A stretch of DNA of 64,000 nucleotides from Phlebiopsis flavidoalba. Taxonomy: Eukaryota > Basidiomycota > Agaricomycetes > Polyporales > Phanerochaetaceae. The notes beneath the pieces are model-generated. The model did no database searches and had not been told where the DNA came from. It saw nothing but the letters and a program-made list of their open reading frames with translations. The DNA lies in contig JAOCPU010000035.1 of the NCBI GenBank assembly GCA_035772785.1, forward strand, positions 294,791 through 358,790. Direction: 5' to 3'. Shown here piece by piece: positions 35,829-47,399 of this stretch. How positions within the stretch are numbered: the stretch's first letter is position 1; every line of letters begins with the position of its first letter. The translations under genes and the position numbers were made by a program.

Positions 35829-38800
35829 ATGGTCCGCCAACGTCCGAGAAGGAGGCGCGGGCCCCTACCGAGCCCGTCAAGGATACCAACCAGACCCCCC
35901 ACTCCCTCTGAGGCGCAGCCCGAGAAGAAGAAGAGGGAGTACAAGGACTTTGGCCAATGAGGAGAGGAGAAAGCTACACGTTACGTATTCTCGCCATCCC
36001 GCCCTACCCTCCCACAAAGGGGCTGACCCGACTTGCTCCCCGCAGATGCGAAAGTGGACACATGTCCCAAGTGCGCAACCCATTGGCTTTTCATCAACGC
36101 AACGAACATGTAGCTGACACGTATACAGATCCAACTTCGCGCGGGAGGATTTGTACAGACAAGGACAAGGTTGATTTGGAGACCATCGTCGTAGACGACT
36201 GTGTTTCAAGCTGCTCGCAATGTACGGAAGCCGGCCTCGACTCTGCCGAGGCCACCCGCCGTCTGGAGCTATTCGGGTCCCAATAGGCTCGAATCTGCGG
36301 AGCAAAATCCCTTCCTGCAGTGTTACGTCGCCTACGTCATGTGTGCGGCGTGAGACCGAACTGACGCCGTTGTTTCAGTTTCCTGGTTTCATGTGGAACC
36401 CGCTCTCATGGGTTATGGAGAGGCGGCGGAGGCCGCCCTCGTCGCACATCGTCCTCTCGAACGGCGAGCACATGGCCGGGGCGCCGATTGGGAGGACTTT
36501 CTAATCATCGGTATCGTCCTGCTTCTCTGTTCGTCAACTCGGCCACTCGGTTTCTACGTAGGAGCGCAACGGGCCGGTAACGCCGTCAGGCGCTCATGGA
36601 CTCGCTCGCCCCCCAAGGCCAAGGTCAAGCGCGACGGCTCGTGGAAGGAGATCGAGTCCGCCGAGCTCGTGCCCTGGGGTTGACATGGTGCCGTTCAAGA
36701 TTGGTGACATCGTTTCCCTGCCGACTGCCGTCTCTCGTCGAGGCCATCAACGTCTCTATCGACCAGGGCCGCCCTCACAGGAGTGAAGTCCTCCCCCAGA
36801 GGCAAGAAGACCGGTGACCAGTGCTTCTCGTAAGTTTTTCGGCTCGTTGCATGCTGTCGCCGCCTTGTACTAACGCGTCTTCCAGCGGCTCTACTTTGCA
36901 AGCAGGGTGAGGCCGAGGGTGTCGTCGTGCATCTCCAACACCGGTGGGGGCCACCACACTTTCTTCGGTCGCGCGGCGTCGCTCGTCGGTCAGGACGACG
37001 ACACCACGGGTCACTTGCAGAAGATTCTCGCCCAGATCGGTGCTTTCTTCCTGCCTGATGCCGTTATCGGTATCTTTCATCATTGCCGAGATTTTCTGCT
37101 TGTACGGGGGCCGGCTTCCGCTACCACTACCGTCGCGGCATCAACGACATTTTGGTGCTTTTGATCGGTGGTATCCCCATTGCCATGACCCACTGTCCTC
37201 TCCGTCACTCTCGCCGTCGGTGCCCAGCCAGCTCGCCAAGTACAAGGCTACATCGTCACCCGTATCACCGCTATTGAGGAGTTGGCCGCCGTCACGATTC
37301 TTGTGCTGCCTGACAAGACCCGTACGCTCACCCACCAACAAGCTCACCATCGACAAGAGCACCTCAAGACGTACGGCCCCTTCTCCGCTGACGACGTCAT
37401 TCTCCTCGCCGCCTACGCTTCCCGTACCGAGAACCAGGACGCCATCGACTCTTGCGTCGTTGGCGCCATCGGCGACCGGCCCGTGCCCGCGCTGGCATTA
37501 AGCTCCTCGACTTCAAGCCCTTCAAAACCCCGTCGACAAGCGTACCGAGATCACCTACCGTGAGGAGGCCACCGGCAAGGCGGTTTCCCCCAAGCCAAGC
37601 GTTTGTCACCAAGGGTATGACATTATGACCCGGTATCATGCATCGAATACTCTGCACGCGCAACCAAGACCGAGAGAGTTCCCCCCTCAGAGGAACGTCT
37701 CGAGGCCGAGCGCGAGTGAATTCGCTACTCGTGGACTCGTGCCCTCGCCATCGCGTACGAGGAGGTCGACGGCGACGACTTTGAGGCTGAAGGCAACGGC
37801 TTCGAACTCATCGGTCTCCTTTCCATCGTTCGACCCTCCCCGTGACGACACCCAAGCAGACCATCGTGACGAAGCGCCATGGCCCTCGGTGTCAGGTCAA
37901 GATGGTCACCCGGTGACCAGCTCGCTATCGCAAAGGAGACTGGCCGTCGTCCTCGGCCTCGGCGACCACATGTATCCCCGCCAAGGTTCTCAAGGACGGC
38001 CCCGAGCCCGGCTCCCGCTTCCGCACTCTCGACGAGATGATTCTCGACGCCGACGGTTTCGCCGGTGTCTTCCCCGAGCACAAGTACGAGATCGTCAAGC
38101 GTCTCCAGGGTCTCGGCCATTCTCTCTGCGCCATGACCGGTGACGGTATGCCAACGAACGCCCCCGCTCTCTCCAGTGCCAATAGCGTCGGTATCTGCCG
38201 TCGATATGCGGTGCCACGACGGCTGCCCGATGGCGCCCGGTGCCGACATATGTCCTCACAGCGAGCCCGGTCTGTCCACCATTGTGTCCACGGCCATCCG
38301 CGGCTCTCGTGTCATCTTCCAGCGTCATAGTATGCGCAAACGAACTCCATACTACGCGTGCGCCGTCGTCACGATCCGTCATCGTCGTCTGTTTCGTCGA
38401 TCCTCGCGTTCGCGTTCAAGTTCGAGCTTCCCGCCGTTCATGGTCCTGATCATTGCCTCCTCCAACGACGGGGCGATACTCATTCCATGGACCCTCTCGC
38501 TCCAGAACTCGCGTCCTGCAATCGAAACCACCCCAAGGGAGGGAGTTGGTAGGAGCGAGGGGGACCCCGACAGTTTTGGAACTTTGGCTGAGATTGCATT
38601 CGGCCTACGGCGCGGGTGCATGGCTTACACGGTCTTTCTGTCTACCAACACCCTCTGTCTCAATCGCGACGTAAAAGTGACTGTCAATTCATCATTGTGA
38701 TAGCCTCTCGATGCTAACTACCTTCACAGGATCGCGCTCGTCGCCGTCTGCATCCGCACCGACTGGTTCCGGACCGCAAGTTTCGGCGTCACCTTCTCGA

Positions 38801-39487
38801 ACGGCGCCGTCAACCGCCGCAGGGCGACACAACGACCCCAAAGTTGCACATGATCATCATGCTACCTCCAGGTCGCCATCATCTCGCAGTGGCTCCTCAT
38901 CTTCATCACCCGTTCGCACGTGGCTTCTTCTTCATGGATTCGTCCCCCTCAGGGCTGCCCCTCTTCTTCGCGTTCTGCTTGGCGCAGCTGTGCTCGTCTC
39001 GTCGATCATTGCCGCGTACGGTGAACTGGGGCTTCACTCTCATCGCTGAGCCTCTCGAGGGTGGGTGGATTGGTAATTGTCTGGGTCTGGGTAAGTGCTT
39101 TGGTTACTTGTCTCTACTATCCAGTCACTCATACATGCGCGCAGGACTTTGTCTGGTTCGTGCCCATGGATCTTATCAAGTTTCGCGATGAAGGCCACTG
39201 TCATCAAGTACTTGCGCAACCGCCACGAGCGTGCCGTCCGCGCCGAGACTGCCCAGGTCGCGTCTGGTGTCCCAATAACATCACCCGCACCCAGTCCCCC
39301 GCGCCGCGTCGATCCACGAGTCCCTCTACTCGTATACCGTGTCAGCTTCCTCCGCCGCGCCGCCCACAAGGTCGGCTTCCGGCAAAAGGTCTCGGTCAAG
39401 CCCGAGGAGCTCCGCCGCTTCTCGTCGATCCAGGCCGCGCAGACCGGCTCCGTCCTCGCGCGCCATCCCTCGCGCCCCGCTGCATAG
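35829..39487 (+). CDS. pma1: Plasma-membrane H+-ATPase (P-type, P3A), heavily frameshifted
   Basis: Pumps protons out of the cell using ATP, setting the membrane potential used by transporters. The segments follow the family order: acidic/basic N-terminus with KKKREYKDF (35,925); [14 protein letters not shown] (36,160); [18 protein letters not shown] (36,388); [19 protein letters not shown] (36,620); [29 protein letters not shown] (36,960); [13 protein letters not shown]; the phosphorylation region, here LPDKTRTLT (37,305); [20 protein letters not shown] and [24 protein letters not shown] and [33 protein letters not shown] (38,134); LMKATVIK-like C-tail to [19 protein letters not shown], stop at 39,487. 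A frame change is needed roughly every 60-150 bases and the two catalytic motifs deviate, so it is either a poorly sequenced functional gene or a pseudogene. Small introns are probable at about 36,830-36,885 and 39,090-39,145. Confidence 0.9.
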
Positions 39488-39499
39488 ACGTGGACTACC

Positions 39500-42200
39500 T
39501 CTCGCACGCGTCGCGGTCGTTCGTTGGAGGTCGTCGCAGCAAGATCAATCGGTGTCACCGTTCCTTTTCTAATTTCATCTATCCTGTCTTAGTACGCCCT
39601 TTCACCTCCTGCCGCCGCATCCCCCTCGTCCAAGGACAATGACATCGGATACCCGTTCATGCTCGTGTTGACTCTCGATGGGTAGTTGTGCCGTTCGGCT
39701 GCCGTGCGCTGTTGTGGTTCCACCGGTTTTTCTTCTCTCCCATAATTTTCTTCCTGCATAGCCATGTTTCAATTCTTACGATTTGTCATATTTCCCTTTC
39801 ATGACCTTGACGTCTGGTGCCGGTAGTAATATTTCTTTCTACGTCGCACTCATTCACACATACGACGACCAAGCCAGCCTAGTGTACAAAGGAAGCACGT
39901 AATATAGACTTGTGATAACCAAAACACAATGTGTGACTACAAGTGCGGTGAATGACTTGCCAGTAATGCTCGAGCGACGACGACGGTGACGGCGAGGCAG
40001 TCGCCGACTCCGCCCTACGCGTCCCGAGTCCCGACTCGCATCTTGACTTGAACCATCATGACCTCATACCACACTCATCGGGCGGCGACAACACCTCGAC
40101 ACTCGGCCCTTGCGATGCGAACGCTATAATTACTGACCGGGTTTCAACCTAGAAATAACTCGCCATGTCTGCACGCCGGTCCCGGTCGCGCTGCTCCGTC
40201 GCATTCGCATCTCGCACGATGCACATGCACGCGCAACTGCGTCCGCCGACGACGCTGGCGCAGCCTCTTCGCTATTTTCGAACACGGGTGCGCGGAGACG
40301 GGGTGGCGAGGCGGTCAGCTGGTGTCGCCCCGTTCTCCAGCGGCGGAGCGCGAGCATGCGCAGATGGGGGAGATGCGGCGGCGAGATGCGTGTGTGCGGG
40401 ACCCGGGCTCGTGTAGGAGGTGCGCAAGTTCGGTCTTGAGGCGGGCTTGTCCTGTGTGCTGATTACACTCTGCTGTGCGTGGATAGGGTGTTGCTTCTCT
40501 GAATTTGCGCTCCGGAGCAAGGGGAGAGAAATGCTCGAAAACTCGCCTGCGGTTTTTGCACCGATTACTGTGACGGATTTGGTTGGTGGGGAGAGGCCGA
40601 GATATGCGCTGTGCACACGTTTGTGCTCTCCCGTGGAGCCCAAGACGGGCCCAAGACCACGAGCGAAGGGCGCAAGTCATTTCGGAAGCATAATGAAAAC
40701 TTGGAGGGCGGACGAGAGGAGATAGCGTCGGCACGACACGTCACCTTTCTCCCCAGCTGTCCACCCTTGTCCACCTCGACCCCAAGCCGTGCTTGGCAAC
40801 AGTCTAAATGCCAATGCGCCGAGCCCAGCACCCGGGCTGCGCTGCGTCGAATGAGACGACAGCGATTGCTACCTGCTGGTGAGATTCTTGTTTTGCCTCT
40901 TGGCTCTGTCTGACGGCTCAGGATTTCGTTAGGCTGTCGCCATAGGTCCCTTCTCTGTGCACCACCACGAACAGGCGTACAGTTGCTGGAGAATATCGGC
41001 CCCGCGTTTACCAGGACTTTGTACGTCGCGCCAATGTATCTACCCTCGCCGCCTACTCAATGATCACGATATGGTCCAACGAGCCTTGTGATGCATACAC
41101 TTCGACCATGGCCTCGGCTACTGATGCCAGATAGCGACCATAAGCCACGAAACTTAGACCGTTCAGTCGTCTCAAAGTTCTCAGCCTCGCCGTCTCCTCG
41201 TATTCGAGCAGACCTAGCGGCCCCGTCCTAATCACTGGTCGAGACTGTTCTTCCCGAAGCTTTGCTTCTCGCTGTGAATGAGCAAGGGGCTCGAAATCGA
41301 AAGAGCATCCGAATACGCTGCATCTCATCTTCGGCATAGGCCCGTTAATGTCGGGGTCACCGCATACCGAGCCCCCCCTTTGTACCCAGATCGCGTTCGT
41401 ACTCGACAAGATGCCCACAATGAAGGACGGAGGCGAATCGCAGCATCTACCTGCATCGACACTATCGCGCCGTCGTCCAGGTCACCAGCGCGCGCACGAC
41501 ATTCGCAGGTGCCTAACCGTCGTTCGATCTTGACATACGACTATCGCTCAGACAGCTGTCTGGTGGGTAACCTATGTCCAGGGTACTTGATCGTCGTCTG
41601 ACAGAATCCATTTAGACCACACCCATCGATAGTTCATTGACCCGCGGCGGAGGAGTAAATGCCGCGGGCCCGCGCCACGCTCTGGCGTGTCATGTCTGAC
41701 CCCGCATCGCCGCGGTATATGGATATGGGGATGTAGACCTGAGGCGCAGTCCAAGTATCCTAGCGCTAGTCAGACGTTCTTCGACCTAGTACAGCACTCA
41801 GAAGGAAACCGGTGACACCAAGGCGAATACACGGCCAATCCATACCGGTCACCAAGGACGTTTTCCTTGCAACACAAGTATTAAAAAGTTTCGACTGCTT
41901 CGATGCATTCCAATGTATAGGAAGTGTCAAACTGTACTTCTGTGTGTCGCCACGCACGCCAGCCAAGGTGATCCGCCTATCCGTATATCACCGTCGTGCA
42001 GAAGGGCGATGCGACATGTGTCCGAGCCTTATCCTCTAAGACGAGCCTCAGAAGTCGATGAAGCCAGGCTGAACTCTCTTTCTTTCCCTTTTGCGAGTGA
42101 GTGTTCATTTACCGTCCTAGCTCGCTGGACACTAACTCTAGCACCTCCAGTCGCGCCGTTCGTTCCCGCCCCTTCACCAACCAGCTGGCTGGATCATTCT
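39500..42200. other. H+-ATPase 3' flank and unassigned DNA
   Basis: Immediately after the stop is AT-richer DNA consistent with a 3' UTR to about 39,950. From 40,100 to 41,800 several minus-strand frames (40,734-40,130; 41,418-41,053) look weakly coding, for example LKTELAHLLHE and LRTLRRLNGLSFVAYGRYL. I recognise no family and cannot link them. Confidence 0.35.
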
Positions 42201-42210
42201 TCGGTTCACC

Positions 42211-42364
42211 ATGCATCTCCCCGTCATTTTCCATCTCACTCGTCTCCTTCGCGGCCGTGTTGCTCGCTGCCCCAATCCCCCATGCACCCTCAGTATCAGA
42301 CGCAAGACCGTCTCCGCCTCACGATGACAAGGCCCCGGCACTAGACCTCCTCTGCAGGGGTTAG
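42211..42364 (+). CDS. Small secreted protein candidate SSP7
   Basis: The ATG at 42,211 (MHLP) followed by a one-base shift gives SFSISLVSFAAVLLAAPIPH, a convincing signal peptide with AAP. A short Pro/Ser/Asp-rich mature part (SVSDARPSPPHDDKAPALDL) stops at 42,364, or may splice onward at CTGCAGGGG. The frame change sits in a run of C just after the ATG. AAPIP after the signal matches SSP5. Without the shift the ATG frame has no signal peptide, so the call depends on the indel being an error. Confidence 0.4.
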
Positions 42365-42419
42365 CATCGTTCGGGAACAATGGTCCAAAACTTTAACCCA
42401 GTCTTCAAACAGTTTAGGA

Positions 42420-43780
42420 ATGGGTACGTCTGCTCCCTTGTGTATTTCAGACTCCTCCTGAAACGTCACATGTAGGTTCAACGGTGTCTTTTGACCAGGA
42501 CTCTGTCATGTCGTGGTGCATATCTGGGCACGTGCTGTTAGAAGGACACTTGGACATTGAAGAAAAGGCTACTGAATTGCAAGGTCGCAAGACAAACGAC
42601 TGATTGTAGGTTATGAGATTGAAAGTGGTATCGCATGAAAAGGCGTATTTTTCAACTTATTGTTCCTGTATCATCATTTTCGTTCAGATTATTGAAACTT
42701 GACATTTTCACTCAGAGCGACCCCCTGATCATCGTGAACTATGACAGTAGACTTCACTCGACGCATAGAGTAGTCATGGATGAACTGCCGCGAGTGGACC
42801 AAATCGTCACATTGACCCCCTTCCACGGAGCCGTCATTCGCGTTCAACTTCTCCGAGTTCGTAACGATGGCTCAGCCGCTGGCATCCTCAGCAGAGGCTA
42901 TACAAACTACTCACTCTGTGTGAGCGTGTATTTGCTCCGTGCCTACATGCTACTGCGAGTGCATCGACCGAATTACTTACACGCGTTGGGAGACAGACGG
43001 ATAGATGAGCGTTTAGATCAAATTCGAGCCCAGAATGGGTAGATCGTAGATAAAGCGACAAACAAACGTCGGGCGGACGAGCAATCCAAGCCCGAGGCCA
43101 CTACTGTCACCACTACCACCACCCACCGTCGACGATGGTTTTCTTCGGCAATGAGAGAAGTATTCTCCTATCACGTATTGTGATAATTCTGCTGCAAATA
43201 CTCACTGGGAAGCGTGCTGCCCAGCGCGACTCGTAGCGTTGTAATGGCTTACCACACCCATCGAGATATCGCGTTCAGGCTGTGGTCTTGAGGCTGTTAG
43301 ACGAAGGTCTGCTCTCGAAGGGAGCACGGACCTGCCAAAATCTGAATGTACTGTATGTTTCCTTCTTAGTCATCTGCTGTTTGCTCAATCAGATCTTTAC
43401 ACTAGTCTTCACAACGTCCTCGTCCACTTAGTGACGGTGACCCATGAACTAGGCACTTGATTTGTCTACCGGCTGGGCTCTGCCGAATTTTGCGACACAC
43501 AGAAGTCAAATCTCGGCGAAACCAAAGATATTGGTGGGTTCGCCGCTCAAACTGACCTTACCGTGAGGTCGTCATACCTCGTGTGTCCATCGCCAGAAGA
43601 TTTGGTCCCCCATGAACTATTGCGAGCCAGCCAGAGTCTCACCATATCTCATTAGCGTCAGTCCTCGGTTCTAACTTCGAGCCTTGGTCACGAAAGTACG
43701 TCCCCGAACCGCGATCATTCCACTTCAATTGACGGTAGGAACGTTTAAACTTAGGCTGAATACAGACGATTGACTACGCC
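42420..43780. other. Intergenic DNA with one unassigned open frame
   Basis: A plus-strand frame (42,635-43,042, about 135 codons) starts KRRIFQLIVPVSSFSFRLL and has hydrophobic patches but no recognised motif. The rest up to the end of SSP2 shows nothing supported. Confidence 0.3.
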
Positions 43781-43787
43781 ACAAGCT

Positions 43788-44315
43788 CTATCCACATAGT
43801 CCAGTACTCGCAATGACATCATTTTGGAAGAACCCTGAGCTCGCCAACGCTGCAGGTAGGGACCTTTCTTCAAAAAAATACATCATTGCCTGAGCTAGAA
43901 GACGAGCTATGAGTCCCACACGATTATTTTTCCGTATGTCGCTACTTACGCGGGTCGCAGTCCTTCGATTCACTGGGGATTGTAGGAGCGCCGCCTGACT
44001 CAGTCACTGCGCCTCCAGAGCTATATGATCATTGACTACTCCGCCTATTGTGATGGAGAAAACACGACTCACCCTTCAGGTGCAGTACTGTTGAACAGGC
44101 CGAGCGTGGTGGCCCTAAGATGATGGCTAGTTAGCCATCGAAGTAAATGGGATTCATACGTCCTGCATGACGAAGACTCACGATTCCGTGACAGGTGCTC
44201 CGCTCAAAGGCTCTACATCACGGCTGAGCTGCAGACCAGGCTGCAGAGGCCGAGCAGCACCCATGAGGGCTTGGTAGGCAAGAACGAGGATGGCGAAGGC
44301 TGTGGTAGTCTGCAT
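43788..44315 (-). CDS. Small secreted protein SSP2 (four exons, about 102 aa)
   Basis: Best preserved member of the small secreted protein family; function unknown. Exons are 44,315-44,182, 44,114-44,073, 44,020-43,950 and 43,849-43,788. All introns are GT-AG (GTGAGT, GTGAGT, GTAAGT donors) and the frame is continuous to the TAG. The signal peptide is MQTTTAFAILVLAYQALMGA. The mature part reads RPLQPGLQLSRDVEPLSGAP, then VTES|ATTLGLFNSTAPEG, SGGAVTESGGAPTIPSES, KDCDP and a tail ending FFQNDVIASTGLCG. VTES and GGAP recur within it. Exon 1, 2 and 3 phases equal those of SSP1. The last acceptor (CTGCAG) is chosen because it keeps the frame; an alternative acceptor 16 bases earlier exists. The two mature cysteines (KDC and LCG) could pair. 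Confidence 0.75.
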
Positions 44316-44341
44316 TTTGCGAAAGAGTGCGGAAGGGATTG

Positions 44342-44393
44342 GAGAGGACCTGCTCTGCTGGAGACTCCTCGCTCTAGCGGCACTGCATATATA
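44342..44393 (-). promoter_or_regulatory. TATA box and shared 5' UTR element of SSP2
   Basis: TATATAT at 44,393-44,387 lies 78 bases before the ATG. CAGCAGAGCAGGTCCTCTC at 44,360-44,342 is identical to the element in the SSP1 leader. Confidence 0.8.
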
Positions 44394-44399
44394 CCTCGT

Positions 44400-45510
44400 T
44401 GATGCATTGTTCAACTCGGAATTAAGGCCTCTCCTCCAGGTGATGTAAGACAAACCTACAGTTGTTTGCAATGGTCTGACTGACGGAAAACGAATTCGAC
44501 TGATGCAGAGGTGCGTTCATCGGGATGTAGAGATGTATGCATCGAGATGTAACGGACGTCTTTCGTCTTTTGTAGTCGGGTTGTCCATATCAGCCATTCG
44601 CTCGTGGAATACCCAAGACCACAATGGCAAAATCAAGGTCAGGTCGACGTGTGACGTAAGCTGTTTCCACGTCTCGTATAGCAACGGATTAATGAACATT
44701 CTGCGCTCTAGTGATGTAATAGCCCATCTTTCATGATCAAGATGGGGGCGCGCCATCCACAGCCATGGTGAGAGGATATGTGACCGTCACGAAGTCCTCC
44801 GGGTGCTACTGGCATGGTATCCGAGATAGATCATAGAATGTGGATACTGGTAACACAGGTCTTACGTAAATCAAATCTTTGTCAGGTACTACCAGCCTAC
44901 AGAGCTAACCATCGCTTTCCATAGTATATTGCCACAGGGGTACTTACGAGTACGTGTGTCGCGCGCGCTATCAGAGTGCAGTCAAGGTCGGATCTATCAT
45001 GTTCTATACTGCATTATGTTTGCACGCTCATTTGTGGTGAGGGCTCACTTCAGGCTTGATTGGGCTAGATTTCTATGCGTCTTATTCGTTTGTGGTGAGA
45101 ATTCATGCGACAGATAAGAGAAAGTTGCCGTATCAAATGTGTGTAGCTTTGAGATATCGCGTACAGTCTTGGTGTCACCAATTAGCCTCGCGGCAAAGGT
45201 GTTAACATCACATCATTCTCAATGAGGCCGCTGCACTCTTAGATCGTTTTTAACTCCAGCTGGACTCAGAAAATTCACGTTATTATCACCAGTTTCAACG
45301 TTCGTGCACGACCTGACGCCACTCTACCGTGTGATGAGTACCAGCTCGAATTACAAACGGGTAGTGACAGTGAGGCTCGAGTAAGGCTCGAAACATGAAC
45401 TCAGTGCGAAGACCAATTCCCAAGCCTTTACTCCGAAGGTTGGCTCAACTCCGCGTGCCTGCTACTCCACCATCGTCAGAGTTCACCGTATAAGTGATCT
45501 TTTGACGTCG
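44400..45510. other. No supported gene
   Basis: Short frames only. A few donor-like sequences (TACTTACGAG and similar) suggest exon remnants of neighbouring small secreted protein copies, but none could be assembled. Confidence 0.35.
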
Positions 45511-45517
45511 GCTTACC

Positions 45518-45713
45518 TCAGTGACCAGGTTTCGTCGCTCCAAACACACCTTCATTACCTGGTCGAAGCCCCTCAATTTTGCCCAGGTAAGTTTCTGGTG
45601 CTCCTCCACGACGTATGCAGTCCTTCCCTCCTGGGGGAACCACAGGAGCTCCGATTGCAGAGGAGGCCCATGGCAACAAGAGTCGTGAATAGCAAGGACA
45701 AAAAGGCCTTCAT
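45518..45713 (-). CDS. Small secreted protein SSP4 (one frameshift, about 64 aa)
   Basis: The ATG at 45,713 gives MKAFLSLLFTTLVAM. One surplus G in the following GGG then separates this from ASSAIGAPVVPPGGKDCIRR and GGAPETYLGKIEGLRPGNEG, ending FGATKPGH at the TGA (45,520-45,518). With that base ignored, the product is a signal peptide plus a 43-45 residue mature peptide. A TATA box (TATATAA, 45,894-45,888) lies 180 bases upstream, and a likely 5' UTR intron (GTAGGT...TACTAAT...CTCAG, 45,816-45,760) lies between. KDC and GGAP recall SSP2, and MKA...SAI-AP recalls SSP3. The function is unknown. Confidence 0.6.
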
Positions 45714-46840
45714 TTCGAGTGGGGGATCCAGGAGAATCTGAGAGTTATACAGAGATTGCCTGAGAGAAGCTTTGATTAGTATGTAATCACACATCGACGC
45801 CATTGACCACACCTACCGGTAGGACCAGCACTACCTAGAATTGTGGTTGAAAAGAAAAAGCCAAGAGCTGAGGGCACAGGGCCCGAGTTATATACCGCGG
45901 AAACACCGGGCATGTTATGGTGTGATTCACTGCGAATGGTAGATATCAAAATCGAGTGTATATCGAATATTATTGGAAACGCCTCCGTCGCAACGTACAA
46001 CTTTAGTGCCCTGCATCACCCAGAGTGAGCCGACTCTGGATACAGAATCTGACGAACGCGATATCAAGGTCCCGGTGGCATCTTTCAAAATTAGGAGATA
46101 CTCGTAACTCAGGTCATATCTTGCGATTCGGCTTAAGCTTGCTTGCAACGTGATCTCGCGCCCATGCCAACGTCGCACGTCCGCGGAAGCTCAATGTCCG
46201 AACTTGTCCTCGAAATATACGAGCAGTCCTCTTGCCCTTTTGCACAAACACAGTGAGAGGTTGTACTATGTTCTCCACAGCCTCCTGATTATCCAAGGCA
46301 TACGGATAGGTGATCTAGATTACACGTAGTACGAGGCATCTTTTGTGTGCGTGGAGATTAGCTTGGATATTCCTCTAGCCTCGTGACGCTGCGCGATGAA
46401 CAAGAACGGCTTACGGTCTCTAGACTCGGATAAGAAAGGAGTCCTCCTAATATCAAAATCAAAAACTAGATTGACCACAACACGACCTCATTGGAAGGGG
46501 GATTGGTTTAACCTCAGCGTAGAATAAGCACTCAATACACACGCCAATGTGCAAAGTCGTGGAACTTTGCGATGATGTGACTCGATGTATTTTCTCGAAC
46601 TTACAGACACACAATGTGTTTGCCAGGCGTCATAACTAACCAGTCACGCCGTATGCGTTAAGGACAGCGGTTCATATAATTTACATAGCTCCGTCAACGA
46701 GAAACTATTAAAGCAGCACCCCTGCATGTTAAAGCCGGGAATGGGCGAGCTCAACACTCAAAGCCGTCCATCGTTGTGCGATGTGCTGTCGTAAGACGGG
46801 TCGAGTCAATAAACGCACACCGTAGGCACTATAACACCCA

Positions 46841-47138
46841 CTAATCTTCGCGGATATCTTGCGCAGTACCCTTCTCGCCTACGTGTGGTGCACCACTTCC
46901 GAAATATCCGTGTCTCTCCGACAGAGCAGTGCTATGCCGTGTCAGCCCTCTAAACGTGTTTACAAGAGGACAATGAAGGATAGGCTAACCGGTCGTTCAT
47001 GGCCGTAGCATTCGGTACGTCGGCAGGCTCGACAGCTTGCGGAAGTCGGCTTTGAGAAGACCTATTGAACGGGGCAACGATGGCAGACTGAGCGAGCAAG
47101 CATAGAGTGACGAGAATGAAACTGATGGTCGCTTTCAT
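46841..47138 (-). CDS. Small secreted protein SSP3
   Basis: The ATG at 47,138 gives the signal peptide MKATISFILVTLCLLAQSAI followed by VAPFNRSSQSRLPQAVEPAD. The open frame ends at 46,950, but a GT donor after NDR (GTTAGC) would allow a second exon reading GYFGSGAPHVGEKGTAQDIR to a TAG at 46,843-46,841. A TATA run (47,346-47,337) and a 5' UTR intron (GTAAGC...AATAG, 47,244-47,181) mirror SSP4. The signal peptide matches SSP4 in pattern (MKA, SAI-AP). VEP is shared with SSP2. The second exon is an inference from frame and the GAP motif. Confidence 0.6.
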
Positions 47139-47399
47139 GCTATGAATGCAAAAATCGTCGTGCTGATAATACTGGAAGGGCTATTTGGTCAAACATAGTG
47201 AGATGAATGAGTGCCAAGGGAGAGATCTGAGCCCAGAGGCTTACCACAGTACCTGTACCGCGCAAAAAAGGGTCGGGTTGGACGACTCGGCTGGCCGGAG
47301 CTGGTAGGAAAAGCAGATCAACAGATAAGCTGGAGCTATATATATAGTGACAGTCATCTTGAGCGGTGCATGCAGGCAGCATAAAGTGCGCAAACAGTG

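Noticed and set aside
46950..47138. SSP3 as a basidiomycete mating pheromone precursor because its short form ends CKHV
   Set aside because: CaaX needs aliphatic residues after Cys, and pheromone precursors lack an N-terminal secretion signal; this protein has one.
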